From contig QULU01000003.1 of NCBI GenBank assembly GCA_003481775.1, forward strand, positions 122,726 through 186,725: DNA of 64,000 bases. The letters run 5' to 3'. A program made the position numbers and the translations under genes. The DNA comes from Clostridiaceae bacterium OM02-2AC (lineage in GTDB: Bacteria; Bacillota_I; Bacilli_A; Erysipelotrichales; Erysipelotrichaceae). This document shows positions 9,403 through 19,383 of this stretch, piece by piece; positions within the stretch are counted from its first letter, which is position 1; every line of letters begins with the position of its first letter. Under the pieces are notes generated by a model. It worked only from the letters and a program-made list of their open reading frames with translations, had not been told where the DNA came from and did not search any database.

Positions 9403-9875
9403 TACTTGGAAAATTTAGGCCAGAAAAGATCCCATTGTGCGGCTTCCTCACTTTGATGCAAATACGCAAACAGCTTTTCATCATCATATTCATCAGAAAT
9501 ATAGAACTGGGTATAGCCGGCCATAATACCACCCTTATGATAAATGGTAAAGCCGCCCTGTACTACCTTGGCTTTCTTGATTTCTCCCTTTTTGAAATAT
9601 GCAGGATCACTGCAGCCCTCCAGCTCCGGTGTTGTCTGTAGAATAACGATACTCATATCAGACTCCCGAAACCCGACAATCAGACTTGTGTACGTATAAG
9701 TCGTTTTTCTGGCAAGGATGTAATTGCTGGTTTTAATACTGGAAGAATATGCGTAGACAAGCTGATAGCCGGCAGCATCCTCTACAACCTGTTCAAACAG
9801 TGCGTGCATTCTGGCTTTATTTTCCTGAACGCGTGCTTCATCCCAAAGCTTTTTCTTTTTACCAAATAACCCCAT
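9402..9875 (-). CDS. Hypothetical cytoplasmic protein
   Basis: A 157-residue protein beginning MGLFGKKKKLWDEAR. A basic helix is followed by an alternating beta pattern (YQLVYAYSSSIK, YTYTSLIVGF, MSIVILQTTPEL, GGFTIYHKGG). I do not recognise the family. The ATG at 9875 has a strong AGGAGG; a longer in-frame start lacks one. A near-consensus promoter at 9927-9955 drives it, and the small membrane protein gene overlaps its end. Confidence 0.65.
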   Translation of the reverse strand: MGLFGKKKKLWDEARVQENKARMHALFEQVVEDAAGYQLVYAYSSSIKTSNYILARKTTYTYTSLIVGFRESDMSIVILQTTPELEGCSDPAYFKKGEIKKAKVVQGGFTIYHKGGIMAGYTQFYISDEYDDEKLFAYLHQSEEAAQWDLFWPKFSK

Positions 9876-9926
9876 ACGAGACCTCCTTTTACTTACTGAA
9901 AATAATTTTGGTAAGTATATATTTTC

Positions 9927-9955
9927 ATTATACATAGAGCGAGGTAAGAATGCAA
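9927..9955 (-). promoter_or_regulatory. Promoter of the 9875-9193 operon
   Basis: On the minus strand TTGCAT (9950-9955) and TATAAT (9927-9932) are separated by 17 bp. This is a good vegetative promoter 50 bp before the start codon. Confidence 0.65.
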
Positions 9956-9956
9956 G

Positions 9957-9982
9957 AAAAAAACATACGGTTTACCGTATGC
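9957..9982 (-). terminator. Terminator overlapping the TetR stop codon
   Basis: Read on the minus strand, CATACGGT and ACCGTATG form a perfect 8-bp stem followed by seven T. The TAA stop of the TetR gene lies in the hairpin itself, so the mRNA ends almost at the stop codon. Confidence 0.75.
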
Positions 9983-10592
9983 TTTGTGGGCGCAGGGTCT
10001 CCAGATGATCGATAAACAGCTGAATCTGCAGAGCTGCTGTTTCATCCAGATATTCATGAAACAGAAAGGGGAGAGAGACGGGGGCATTGTTTCGCACGAT
10101 GATCAGTGATAACAGATAATTACCGACGACCTGCGGGGAGATTGTTGACAGGGGAATGTCCCATGCGGTCAACAGGTCTTCATAAAACTGTATTTGTGAT
10201 TTCTGAAAAGAATCGAAGCACTGCTTTGTCAGGCGCTGATACAGCCATACCTCTTCCTCCGGAGAAAGAATGAACAACCGATGCTCTTTGTGATGCAGCA
10301 GCGGATGCAAAAAGGCTTCGATTTTCCCTCTCCAATCCAGTGTGTCATCTGCCTGTGTCTGTTGCAGAAGCTGTAAAATCGACATTCGCTGTTCATCGAT
10401 GATATCGATAATCAAATCGCCCAGCGTTGGATAAAAGGTATAGAAAAATGGCTTTGAAATTCCTGCCAGCTGTAAAATCTCCGGTAGCTTGACATTCTGA
10501 ATGCCCTGCTTCAAATAAATTTCCAGACCAATGTTGTGCAGCTTCATTTTCAGGGCGGATCGCTCCTGCGAACTGTATGCCTTTCTGGACAT
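9972..10592 (-). CDS. TetR/AcrR-family transcriptional regulator
   Basis: A 206-residue regulator. The N-terminal helix-turn-helix is near residues 10-55 (IGLEIYLKQGIQNVKLPEILQLA, then GISKPFFYTFYPTLGDLI), and an all-helical ligand domain follows. Proteins of this kind usually repress a neighbouring gene until a small ligand binds. The ATG at 10592 has GGAGGA upstream; the longer in-frame extension upstream is not expected to be translated. Divergent to it is the UmuC-like polymerase gene; nothing shows that it is the target. Confidence 0.85.
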   Translation of the reverse strand: MSRKAYSSQERSALKMKLHNIGLEIYLKQGIQNVKLPEILQLAGISKPFFYTFYPTLGDLIIDIIDEQRMSILQLLQQTQADDTLDWRGKIEAFLHPLLHHKEHRLFILSPEEEVWLYQRLTKQCFDSFQKSQIQFYEDLLTAWDIPLSTISPQVVGNYLLSLIIVRNNAPVSLPFLFHEYLDETAALQIQLFIDHLETLRPQSIR

Positions 10593-11034
10593 ATGCTTCC
10601 TCCTTTCCGTATCCCATTTGTTTGCTTTTGATTCATTCACGGGTGCTTTTATTATAGCATATTTGTCAGCATATGCCGGGCCTGCTGCCTGTTTTTTGAA
10701 ATATACAGCCGTAATTTCTTCCTTCAGGACAGAGGAAACTGCGCATTCCCAGCAAGCAAATGCAGGGCAGAGACTTAATATGGGCACTGTGAATATTGGC
10801 AGCTGTGCAAAGACGTGATTGCAAAATTGTGATAAAATAAAGAGACTTCGATTCATGACACTGCGAGTTACGATATGCTGCTAGCTTGTGCTAGGCACCT
10901 GTGAGAGAAGCAGCCACTGTGTTTCCCTTGACTAGAGGAAATAGGCAGCACAATGCAAATGAAAGCTGCAGGGAATCGGTATGAAAAATGAAGGACGTAC
11001 AGATACTGTCTGTATACCAGAAGGAGGCAATGAC
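10593..11034. other. Divergent intergenic region TetR / umuC-like
   Basis: Holds the minus-strand extended -10 at 10651-10656 for the TetR gene. On the plus strand TTGACT lies near 10930, but no good -10 or recognisable LexA box was found before the polymerase gene. No gene seen. Confidence 0.45.
10651..10656 (-). promoter_or_regulatory. Extended -10 of the TetR gene
   Basis: On the minus strand TATAAT is preceded by TGC, an extended -10 element, 59 bp upstream of the TetR start. Confidence 0.45.
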
Positions 11035-12555
11035 ATGGAACAGAAAAAACATGTGTATATGGCGATTGATTTGAAATCCTTTTATGCTTCCGTGGAATGC
11101 ATCAGCAGGCAGCTGGATCCGTTGACTACCAATCTGGTTGTTGCGGATGCGGGGAAAACAGAGAAAACGATATGTCTGGCGGTGACACCCTCTCTGAAAA
11201 AATACGGTATATCCGGTAGGGCAAGGCTGTTTGAGGTTGTTCAAAAAGTAAAGGAAATCAATGCAGCGCGCAGACTGGCGGCACCGGGACATACGTTTTG
11301 CGCAGAGTCCTACGACGAGCATGCGCTGGAAACCGATCCAAAGCTTGCAATGACCTATATCGCAGCTCCTCCGCGCATGGCCTATTATCTAAAGCAGAGT
11401 ACGAAAATCTATGAAATTTATCTGAACTACATTTCTGCGGATGATATCCATGTGTATTCGATCGATGAGGTTTTTCTGGATGTGACGAGCTATCTGAAAG
11501 CTTATCAGACAACCCCGCGACAGCTGGCGAAGCGCATCATTTCCGATATTCTGAAGGCTACCGGTATCACTGCGACTGCGGGTATCGGTACCAATCTGTA
11601 TCTGTGCAAAATTGCGATGGACATTGTCGCAAAGCATATACAGGCGGATCAGGATGGTGTGCGGATTGCGCAGCTGGATGAAATGCGGTATCGCAGGCTG
11701 TTGTGGAATCACAGACCGCTGACAGATTTCTGGCGCATTGGCAAGGGCTATGCGAAAAAGCTGGAACAAATCGGTCTGTATACGATGGGAGACATTGCCA
11801 GATGCTCCCTTGGTACAGCACAGGATACGTACAACGAGGAACGCCTGTATCAGCTGTTCGGTGTGAATGCAGAGCTGCTGATCGATCATGCATGGGGATA
11901 TGAGCCATGTACGATGGCAGATATCAAGGCATATCAGCCGGAGAATACAAGCATCGGCACCGGACAGGTATTGAGCTGTCCCTATGATACGGAGAAAGCA
12001 AGACTGGTTGTTAAGGAAATGCTGGATTTGCTTGCTCTTTCTCTGGTTGATAAGGGACAGGTCTGTGATCAGATTGTGCTGACAATCGGCTATGATATCG
12101 AGAATTTGAAAACAGCTGCTCCCTATATAACGGAGGTCACAACTGATCGTTATGGAAGAAGGATACCAAAGCATGCCCATGGTACGGCGAATCTCAAACA
12201 GCATACGGGATCATCCAGATTGATGATCGATGAGGTGATGAAGCTCTTTGACAGAATTGTGAATCCGCATTTCACAGTGCGCAGAATCAATATTTCCGCA
12301 AATCATGTTGTGGATGAGACACAGGTACCGCGCAAGGCTGCGGTAGGTCAGCTGGATCTGTTTGTGGATTATGATGCATTGCACCAGCAGGAAGAAAAGG
12401 AGCGCGTGCTGCTGGAAAAGGAGAAGGCTCTGCAGCAGGCTACCCTGCAGATTAAGAAAAAGTATGGAAAGAATGCCGTTTTAAAGGGCATGAATCTGGA
12501 GGAAGGCGCCAATACCATCCGGCGAAACGATACCATCGGCGGTCACAAGGCATAA
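11035..12555 (+). CDS. Y-family DNA polymerase (UmuC/UvrX-like)
   Basis: A 506-residue translesion polymerase. The palm motifs are visible: MAIDLKSFYASVEC supplies the first catalytic Asp, and YSIDEVFLDVT near residue 145 supplies the SIDE acid pair. A helix-hairpin-helix thumb follows (FWRIGKGYAKKLEQIGLYTMGDIA), then a little-finger domain. The tail KGMNLEEGANTIRRNDTIGGHKA is typical of the Firmicute UmuC/UvrX group rather than DinB. It copies damaged DNA at low fidelity. GGAGG at 11023-11027 sets the start at 11035. The YolD-like gene 12 bp downstream completes the usual pair. Confidence 0.93.
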   Translation: MEQKKHVYMAIDLKSFYASVECISRQLDPLTTNLVVADAGKTEKTICLAVTPSLKKYGISGRARLFEVVQKVKEINAARRLAAPGHTFCAESYDEHALETDPKLAMTYIAAPPRMAYYLKQSTKIYEIYLNYISADDIHVYSIDEVFLDVTSYLKAYQTTPRQLAKRIISDILKATGITATAGIGTNLYLCKIAMDIVAKHIQADQDGVRIAQLDEMRYRRLLWNHRPLTDFWRIGKGYAKKLEQIGLYTMGDIARCSLGTAQDTYNEERLYQLFGVNAELLIDHAWGYEPCTMADIKAYQPENTSIGTGQVLSCPYDTEKARLVVKEMLDLLALSLVDKGQVCDQIVLTIGYDIENLKTAAPYITEVTTDRYGRRIPKHAHGTANLKQHTGSSRLMIDEVMKLFDRIVNPHFTVRRINISANHVVDETQVPRKAAVGQLDLFVDYDALHQQEEKERVLLEKEKALQQATLQIKKKYGKNAVLKGMNLEEGANTIRRNDTIGGHKA

Positions 12556-12567
12556 AAGGAGACAGGT

Positions 12568-12990
12568 ATGAGAAAACAGCGTACAGACACATATGAGGAT
12601 ATGATTCATCTGCCACATCCGGTATCAAAAAAGCATTCACAGATGCCGATTCGAGACAGAGCAGCCCAGTTTGCGCCATTTGCCGCGCTGACAGGACACC
12701 GGGAGGCCATTCAGGAAGCACAGCGCCAGATAGAGCAGCGCAAAATTCTGGATGAAAACAGAAACATGCTGAACAATGAAAGACTGCAGGAGATTCTGCT
12801 GCATATCAGTGAGCAGCCGCGCATCCGGGTAACCTATTTTCAGCCGGATGAACGTAAGCACGGTGGAGCGTACCGTACACTTATCATGAATTTAAAGAAA
12901 ATTGATGAGTATAACCGCAGACTCATCTGCAGTGATCATTCCTGGATACCGCTGGATGATATTTATGAAATAGAGCTGCTTGAGGAATAG
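12568..12990 (+). CDS. YolD-like protein
   Basis: A 140-residue protein of the YolD-like family, which is regularly encoded with UmuC-type polymerases in Firmicutes and has been proposed as their UmuD counterpart. It carries the family's MPIRDRAAQFAPFAALTGH segment near residue 30 and a C-terminal beta region (RIRVTYFQPDE, YRTLIMNLKKID, WIPLDDIYEIEL). It begins 12 bp after the polymerase stop with AGGAGAC upstream, so the two are co-transcribed. Confidence 0.88.
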   Translation: MRKQRTDTYEDMIHLPHPVSKKHSQMPIRDRAAQFAPFAALTGHREAIQEAQRQIEQRKILDENRNMLNNERLQEILLHISEQPRIRVTYFQPDERKHGGAYRTLIMNLKKIDEYNRRLICSDHSWIPLDDIYEIELLEE

Positions 12991-13384
12991 CACCGGAAGC
13001 AGTGATGGGACGTCTTTATGCTCATTTCCCTATAAAAGAGTATGTGACTCCTGCGAAAGGAAAAGAGAGGGACTGTGCCTGCTTAACCACTGCTTTGCAG
13101 GTATCCTTGGTTTTCTGTCATATTGGATGTAATCTATAGTATGGATTCTATTGATAAATTATTTAAAATAATGTAAAAAATAAAATAAAGTTTCAGGTTG
13201 TGCTATAATGAAAGAAATGATATCTGCAGCGAAATGTAGAAAGGATTGCGTGCTTTTCTTTCCGAAGACAGCGCCTGAATGCATAGGTGAACGGGGGACG
13301 GATGTACATGGATGCTGTAAGATGCCTGTGGGTGAAATAGCTTCACTCACAGGATAAAGGGCAGATAAAGTGGAGGATTACGAT
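12991..13384. other. Leader region of the GGDEF gene
   Basis: No gene. TATAAT at 13204-13209 preceded by TGC (13201-13203) is a likely extended -10 promoter. The resulting 170-nt leader ends in a strong hairpin at 13325-13353. I could not match it to a known c-di-GMP riboswitch consensus. Confidence 0.5.
13325..13353 (+). promoter_or_regulatory. Leader hairpin before GGDEF gene
   Basis: CCTGTGgGTGAA pairs with TTCACtCACAGG (12 pairs, one a wobble) around a 5-nt loop. It ends 18 bp before the GGAGG of the cyclase gene and has no T-run, so it is not a simple terminator. It may affect translation or RNA stability. Confidence 0.4.
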
Positions 13385-15649
13385 ATGGTACAGATGAAGC
13401 CATCAGCTGCAGGCAGCGCAGATATGGGAATGCTAGAGGATTTGCAAATGGCAGTCAGTCTCCATCAGCTGGATGATGCATTGACCGTGCTATGGGCAAA
13501 CACGGCGTTTTATCAAATGTTGGGTAAAAAGCAGGAAGATTTCAAAGAATCCCTTGTATTTTCTTCCTGCTTTTCCGATGTTATTCAGGATTTTCAAAAA
13601 CTGTATTCCTCACTTTGTGCGGCAGATGAGTGCGGGCAGCGCCAGGTGAAGCTGCGCAGCAGCATGAGAATTGCTGATGATGTGCGAATGGTTGAAATTG
13701 CCGGGACCATAGGGGATGCAAAGCAGGGAGGGCAAGAGGTGCTGCTGTGCTATACCCCATGCACAATGCTGGCGGATGAGCGCCGCCAGCTATTGACGGC
13801 AAATCGGGAAATGACGGATAATTTTAAATGGATGATGGCAGCCTATACGGGAAATGTGTATATCAGCGATATGGACACATACGAGCTTTTGTATGTGAAC
13901 AAAAAATCCTGTGATACGCTGCAGGCGAGTGAAGCACAGCTGCTCGGCAGAAAATGCTATGAGGCTATTCAGGGGCTGGATGCACCATGTCCGTTTTGTA
14001 CGAATGCGCATCTAAAGAAAAACGAAACCTATAGCTGGGAATTTTATAATTCAAAATTAAAACGAACCTTTATGATTAAGGATCGTAAGCTGGACTGGTT
14101 TGGACATGCCGCCAGAATTGAATTGTCCTATGATATGTATAGTGAGGAATACAAGCTTGCGAAAAAGGATCAGGAAAGAGAAGCAATTTTGAAAACGATT
14201 CCGGCCGGTATGGTGCGATTTGATGCAAGGGATTTCGATACGATTTTGTGGTATAACGGCATATTTCTGGATATGATCGGCTGTACAAAGGAGCAGCTGG
14301 AGGAAGAGCTGCATTCCCGCTGTTCAAAATATGTCCATCCGGATGATCTTCCCCGTATTTCACAGGTATGCGCAGGTCTGAAAAATACAGGGGACAATGC
14401 TGTCCTAGAGGCCCGGGCATTTACACGCAGCAAAGAGGAGCGCATATGGACGGTAACATTATGCTATATCAGCGGAGAAGACAGCTGGGATGGGATTCCA
14501 TCCTTTTACAGTATCGGACTGGATATCACAGAGGAGCGTCAGCAGATGGAACGGCTGCGTCACAAAGCCGAAAAGGATGCATTGACCGGCATCTATAACA
14601 GGGAAACGATGAAGCAGCAGATTCAAAGCTATCTGATGGAAAATCCCAATACCATAAATGCGCTGCTGATGATTGATACGGATAATTTCAAGCAGATCAA
14701 TGATACACACGGTCACATTACCGGGGATTTTGTGTTGAGCGAAATGGCTGCCGGGATGAAGCGGATGGTGAGAAAAACGGATATTGTCGGTCGCATCGGC
14801 GGGGATGAGTTTACTATTTTTATTAAGAATATTGTCTCGGCAGATGCCGCCAAGGAAAAGGCAGAAGCAATTTTAGACATGTTTCGCAGGCTGTTTTCCA
14901 AAGAGAAGAAGCCGATCCGGGTTACCTGCAGTATGGGAATCGCCCTGTATCCAAGAGATGGCGAGAATTTTCAGAAGCTGTATGAATGTGCAGACAAAGC
15001 CCTATATCAGGCGAAGCAGCTTGGAAAGAACAGCTGCTGCATGTACGATGCAAAACTGTTGAGCAATCTTACGGCTTTACAGAATTCCTCCATTGGAGCG
15101 GCCATCGATTCGGAACAGAAGTATGCGGAGAGTGCGGATAATCTGGCCCGTTATGTATTCCGTATATTGTATCATTATGAAAATCTGGATGATGCAGTCA
15201 ATCTCATTCTGGAAATCGTAGGGAAGCAGTTTGATGTCAGCCGTTCCTATGTTTTTGAAAACAACAGAGATGGAAGCCGCGGCTTCAATACGTATGAGTG
15301 GTGCAATGAAGGGATATCCTCTGAAATGGCGCAGCTGCAGAATGTGAATTACAAGGAGCTGGGCGATTATGAAGCTCTGTTTCAGGAGGAGCATATCTTT
15401 TACTGTCGGGATATTCAAAGCCTTTCACCGACGCAGATTGCACTGTTTGCAAGTCAGGGAATCCATTCCACCCTGCAATGTGCATTTTATGACAATGGGA
15501 TTTTCAGCGGCTTTATCGGCTTTGATGAATGCACGGGAACACGGTTCTGGACAAGAGAGGAGGTCAGCTCCCTCTCCCTGATTTCACAAATCCTGGCAAC
15601 CTTCCTGAAGCTAAAGCGAATGGAAGCGGCAACCCATGTCGAAGAATGA
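13385..15649 (+). CDS. Diguanylate cyclase (PAS-PAS-GGDEF-GAF)
   Basis: A 754-residue signalling enzyme predicted to make cyclic di-GMP from two GTP. A weak PAS-like region at the N-terminus is followed by two PAS domains (about 145-255 and 260-385, the second ending IGLDITEERQQ). The GGDEF domain (about 395-555) has an intact RIGGDEFTIF active site and the feedback-inhibition motif RKTD five residues upstream. A GAF-like domain (about 600-745) follows. No membrane segment, so it senses internal signals. GGAGG at 13372-13376 supports the ATG at 13385; a GTG at 13370 is the alternative. The HD-GYP gene follows 45 bp later. Confidence 0.92.
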   Translation: MVQMKPSAAGSADMGMLEDLQMAVSLHQLDDALTVLWANTAFYQMLGKKQEDFKESLVFSSCFSDVIQDFQKLYSSLCAADECGQRQVKLRSSMRIADDVRMVEIAGTIGDAKQGGQEVLLCYTPCTMLADERRQLLTANREMTDNFKWMMAAYTGNVYISDMDTYELLYVNKKSCDTLQASEAQLLGRKCYEAIQGLDAPCPFCTNAHLKKNETYSWEFYNSKLKRTFMIKDRKLDWFGHAARIELSYDMYSEEYKLAKKDQEREAILKTIPAGMVRFDARDFDTILWYNGIFLDMIGCTKEQLEEELHSRCSKYVHPDDLPRISQVCAGLKNTGDNAVLEARAFTRSKEERIWTVTLCYISGEDSWDGIPSFYSIGLDITEERQQMERLRHKAEKDALTGIYNRETMKQQIQSYLMENPNTINALLMIDTDNFKQINDTHGHITGDFVLSEMAAGMKRMVRKTDIVGRIGGDEFTIFIKNIVSADAAKEKAEAILDMFRRLFSKEKKPIRVTCSMGIALYPRDGENFQKLYECADKALYQAKQLGKNSCCMYDAKLLSNLTALQNSSIGAAIDSEQKYAESADNLARYVFRILYHYENLDDAVNLILEIVGKQFDVSRSYVFENNRDGSRGFNTYEWCNEGISSEMAQLQNVNYKELGDYEALFQEEHIFYCRDIQSLSPTQIALFASQGIHSTLQCAFYDNGIFSGFIGFDECTGTRFWTREEVSSLSLISQILATFLKLKRMEAATHVEE

Positions 15650-15694
15650 CAGCCGCAGCAAGGAACACGGGAAAGGAAAGAGAGGCTTTGCCTT

Positions 15695-17632
15695 ATGAAA
15701 CTGGAACACGGCTTCACAACGAGGGAAGAGTGGGCGGAATTTTTTAATCAGTATTATGCCTCTATTCGCCTCATTAACCAAAAGGCGAACGAGCTGCTGC
15801 ATACGAAGGATGGTGTGGAGAGCTGGATAGAAAAATATAAGGAATGCTCTGCTCTTCAGCGCAGCATATATGTATCCGGGAATCAACAGATGCAGCGTCA
15901 TATCGAATATTTCCTAGAGGATAATACGCGTCTGCAGGACGCAATCGCTGATTCGCTGCTGTCCTATCAGTTTCGCTACTGTACAAGGATGGAGGATACC
16001 GATCTCACCTATCGCTCTGCCTGTATGCTTTCCACCTATTATACCGGCAGACATGATGAGATTTCCCTGATGAAGTGTAGCTTTATCAAGCTTGTCTGCT
16101 TTGCTTATCTGGATACTGTGCATTTTCGGACACGCTCGCTGGAGCTGGTCACCCAGATGCAGGAATGCTATGAGAGATTATATGAGCAGCTTTCTCAGGA
16201 GGATCAAAGTCTAGGATTATCCATTTATGATTATATGTCCACCCTTTTATTTGAGCATAATGACAGCGTTGAAAATTATAATACATATTTCAATCAGACA
16301 CTGCTGCCATCCTATCAAAAGGGACTGCATAGCTATGAACGCTTTATCGCCAAAGCTGATTGGACGCTGGAGGTCAATGAAATCGTTCCGTATCTAAAAA
16401 TAAATTACATGAATTCCTTTACGATGAGCGTTTTGAATTTACAGAAGGGAATGCTGTCCGCATCCAATTTGAGCATTCTGCACGATATGTCCCATCAGGC
16501 TCTGCTGGCCGCGCAGCAGCAAAAGGACGGAAGTCCCTTTGACCTTATGAAGTGGCAGCTGACATGTGCGATGTGTGACTATCTGCGACAGGACAGGGAT
16601 GCAGAAGCCATGGCTGCGCTTGTCGAGACGATCGACAGCCAAATTCCCTATCAGTGCAACCGCAGCCGCAAGGAGCTGGATGATTTACAATTCAATCTGT
16701 TATTATCCTTATGCAATGTGATTTATGCACTGTCAAGGGACGTTGATATGTCGATGCATGTTGAGCGGATTCTGGAGAAGGTGATTGGCTATATCGCATT
16801 TCTTCCATCGGATATCTTCACGGAATATCGTATTTCGCATGCCGTTTATTATGAAATTATTCCACTGCTCTCCTTGGTAAAGGAAGCGGAGGATGTCATT
16901 CGATATTTTATGGATTTGTTTATGCTGCGCCAGCCGCAGACACTGATTCATACCTATATGGTGGCGGCGTGCAGTGAGGCTATCCTGCAGCAGCTGCTGA
17001 AAGAAAAGCCGGAGCTGCTGATCGGTCTGCTGGGCTTAAACAGTGTGGAGGCAATCCAGCAGAATGGTGACAATCTGCTGGCATATATTCACAATGCCGC
17101 GCTGGTGCATGATGTAGGGAAGGTGCTTTGTACAAGTGTCATCAATACACAATACCGTAGCATAAGCGGACTTGAATTTGAAGCAATTCAATATCATCCT
17201 CTCACAGGCAGACACATTCTTTCCAGGATTGGGAAGCTTGCAGCCTATAGCGAGGTTGCCGCAAATCATCACAGAAGCGTAGACGGTGTATTTGGCTATC
17301 CGCAGGGTGTGGAACCACCATCAGAAGCCTATCATTTATTTACCTGTATTATTACCATTTCAGACAGTCTGGATGCCGCAACCGACAGCTATGGAAGAAA
17401 TTACGCTTCCTCCAAAACATTTACCCGTGTACTTGAAGAAATGAAAAACGATGAGAATCGCTATCATGCAGAGCTGGTGCGCTTCATTGAGGAATGTATA
17501 CCGCTAAGAGAAGAGCTGTCCTATATCATCCGCTGTAAACGGGCAGAGGTATATGAACACGTCTATCATCTGTTGAAGGAAAAGCAGGACAAGAATGAGA
17601 GAATCTGGCAGCGGCAGAAGCAGCAGGCTTAA
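15695..17632 (+). CDS. Helical-repeat HD-GYP domain protein
   Basis: A 645-residue protein. Residues 1-440 are all helical and resemble TPR-like repeats. The C-terminal part is an HD-GYP phosphohydrolase: HDVGK near 471, YHPLTGRHIL, HHRSVDGVFGYP near 525 (HHE reads HHR here), and DSLDAATDSYGRNY. HD-GYP enzymes degrade cyclic di-GMP, so with the cyclase just upstream this forms a synthesis/breakdown pair. The change in HHE and the unusual helical N-terminus leave activity uncertain. AGAGG lies 10 bases before the ATG. Confidence 0.85.
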   Translation: MKLEHGFTTREEWAEFFNQYYASIRLINQKANELLHTKDGVESWIEKYKECSALQRSIYVSGNQQMQRHIEYFLEDNTRLQDAIADSLLSYQFRYCTRMEDTDLTYRSACMLSTYYTGRHDEISLMKCSFIKLVCFAYLDTVHFRTRSLELVTQMQECYERLYEQLSQEDQSLGLSIYDYMSTLLFEHNDSVENYNTYFNQTLLPSYQKGLHSYERFIAKADWTLEVNEIVPYLKINYMNSFTMSVLNLQKGMLSASNLSILHDMSHQALLAAQQQKDGSPFDLMKWQLTCAMCDYLRQDRDAEAMAALVETIDSQIPYQCNRSRKELDDLQFNLLLSLCNVIYALSRDVDMSMHVERILEKVIGYIAFLPSDIFTEYRISHAVYYEIIPLLSLVKEAEDVIRYFMDLFMLRQPQTLIHTYMVAACSEAILQQLLKEKPELLIGLLGLNSVEAIQQNGDNLLAYIHNAALVHDVGKVLCTSVINTQYRSISGLEFEAIQYHPLTGRHILSRIGKLAAYSEVAANHHRSVDGVFGYPQGVEPPSEAYHLFTCIITISDSLDAATDSYGRNYASSKTFTRVLEEMKNDENRYHAELVRFIEECIPLREELSYIIRCKRAEVYEHVYHLLKEKQDKNERIWQRQKQQA

Positions 17633-18267
17633 CATGGGATGAAGAGATTTTCCTTAAAAGGCTGTTGTAGTGAGATAACCATACAAGGAGCCCGCAGCAG
17701 TTTTGCAAAAATTCAGAAATCGCTTTTAACAGCCTTCACAGGAAGCTTGCGAACATATGATTTCAAACGGACGATTACCCGTGTGACTTATCATCACCAG
17801 AGTGTCGTCTTTTTCCTTTCATAAGAAATAGAACCATGGCTGAGGGGGGACGAATGTTGAGATCATTTCAGCGATAAAGCTATGGGATTTAGTGATTGAA
17901 TAAACAGAGCGGACAGTTTTTATACGCATAAGGTGAATAAAAACTAGGCGGCTGAAGTATAAGCATCTCTTTTCGCATTCGTAAACAAGACTATGCCTGT
18001 GCAAACCCAAGCTATTATGGAAACAGACAAAGCAGCCAATAAAAAGGATTCCCCATGACATATAGCGTGTTGCTTCCTCGCATTGGATATGTCAGAGAAA
18101 TCCTGTCGATAAGTTGAAGAATATCGTCGTGATTTGTTTTATAATTTCAGCATTTGCGTGCGTTTGAGTGAAAGAAGCAGGAGATAAAACATGAGGAACT
18201 GCGCTTACCAAATCATAAAAGGCGTATTCCGGTTACACCCATGGTATCATCTCAGGGGTTCCTTTCC
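17633..18267. other. Intergenic region, no gene seen
   Basis: No supported gene on either strand. GGCTGTT near 17662 and AACAGCC near 17728 could pair over about 60 nt, but there is no T-run. The region separates two converging transcripts. Confidence 0.4.
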
Positions 18268-19383
18268 TTATTTTTGAAATTTTACATTGATATCGCCGTA
18301 TTCTAAGCTGATTTGCAGCTTGCGGCGGGAGCTGTTTTCATATTTGGTCGGAAGCGTATTGTCCCCATGCTCTGCTTCGGAAAGAATGTTGAAATCATCA
18401 ATACTTCCTTTTACAGCGGCGCTAAAGTTGCCACGCTCGCCTTCCATCAGAATATTATCGGCATCCAGCTCTGTGATCATCGTATCACCATACGCACTTT
18501 CCATGTTCATTTCCTTTGCGGAAAGCGTCTGCAGGGTGAGATCCGAGCGCTCCAGTGAGAAATCTGCGTTCTCTGTAATGGTAAGTCCTGTACTGCGGAT
18601 ATCGCCATAGGCGCTTTCTATCTGCAATGCCTGTGCCTTCAGCTTTCCAAGATTTACCGGAGCATGCTCATGATAAAGTGAAATATCCTTTGTGATTTCC
18701 GTTTCGTCCAACGTGATATCAGAATAGGCGGTCGTAAGCACAGCACTGTCTGCCTTCAGATTTTTGGAAATGATATCGCCATGCTCACTGTTCAGCTGCA
18801 ATGCCTGCCTGCTGTTTACATCGTCCAGAACAACGCTGCCATAGGCTACATCGAGTGTTACTGCTTCCGCTTTCAGCTTGGAAAGGCTGACATTGCCATG
18901 ATCATTGTTGATCGTGATATTCTGATATACCGTATCCTGTACAGTTACATTGCCATGCGAGGTGTCAATCTCCAGACTGCCATGAAAGGCTTTCGGCAGC
19001 TCGATTGTAATCGGAATACTGAGCTCACGGTCAAAATCAAACAAGTTGAATTGAAGGCTCTTTGTCGCACGTTTCAGCTGCAGGGAGGTAGAATCGTTTG
19101 TGACATTTATCGGATACTCATCATTTTCCTCATACTGGATATGAATGTTATCATCCTTTGCAGGAAGAATATTGATTTCACTGTGATAGCTGTCAATCCG
19201 AATCGAGGAGAGCTGCTTCACTGGAATTGTTTTTTCTCTTTTCATATATGGTTTATGCTTGACCGTCTGCAGATTCTCCACCTTGTAATCGGCCATCGCA
19301 AAGCCGCCGCCAATCATCAGAAGACCAAGCAGAATACAGATGATTGGAACGTATTTCAAGAGCTGTTCCTTTGTGATTTTCAT
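18268..19383 (-). CDS. DUF4097-type beta-helix membrane protein
   Basis: A 371-residue protein with one N-terminal membrane anchor (IICILLGLLMIGGGFAMA). A long extracytoplasmic solenoid follows in which AYGD, EHGD and similar turns recur about every 20 residues (for example VAYGSVVLDD, SEHGDIISKN, SAYGDIRSTG, LEYGDINVKF). This is the DUF4097 repeat fold. In Firmicutes such proteins occur with PadR and DUF1700 proteins and are linked to envelope-stress sensing. It is the last gene of that operon; the DUF1700 stop is directly adjacent. Confidence 0.82.
   Translation of the reverse strand: MKITKEQLLKYVPIICILLGLLMIGGGFAMADYKVENLQTVKHKPYMKREKTIPVKQLSSIRIDSYHSEINILPAKDDNIHIQYEENDEYPINVTNDSTSLQLKRATKSLQFNLFDFDRELSIPITIELPKAFHGSLEIDTSHGNVTVQDTVYQNITINNDHGNVSLSKLKAEAVTLDVAYGSVVLDDVNSRQALQLNSEHGDIISKNLKADSAVLTTAYSDITLDETEITKDISLYHEHAPVNLGKLKAQALQIESAYGDIRSTGLTITENADFSLERSDLTLQTLSAKEMNMESAYGDTMITELDADNILMEGERGNFSAAVKGSIDDFNILSEAEHGDNTLPTKYENSSRRKLQISLEYGDINVKFQK

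Noticed and set aside
13210..13384. Cyclic di-GMP riboswitch before the GGDEF gene
   Set aside because: The conserved GEMM core sequences were not found; only a simple hairpin is supported.
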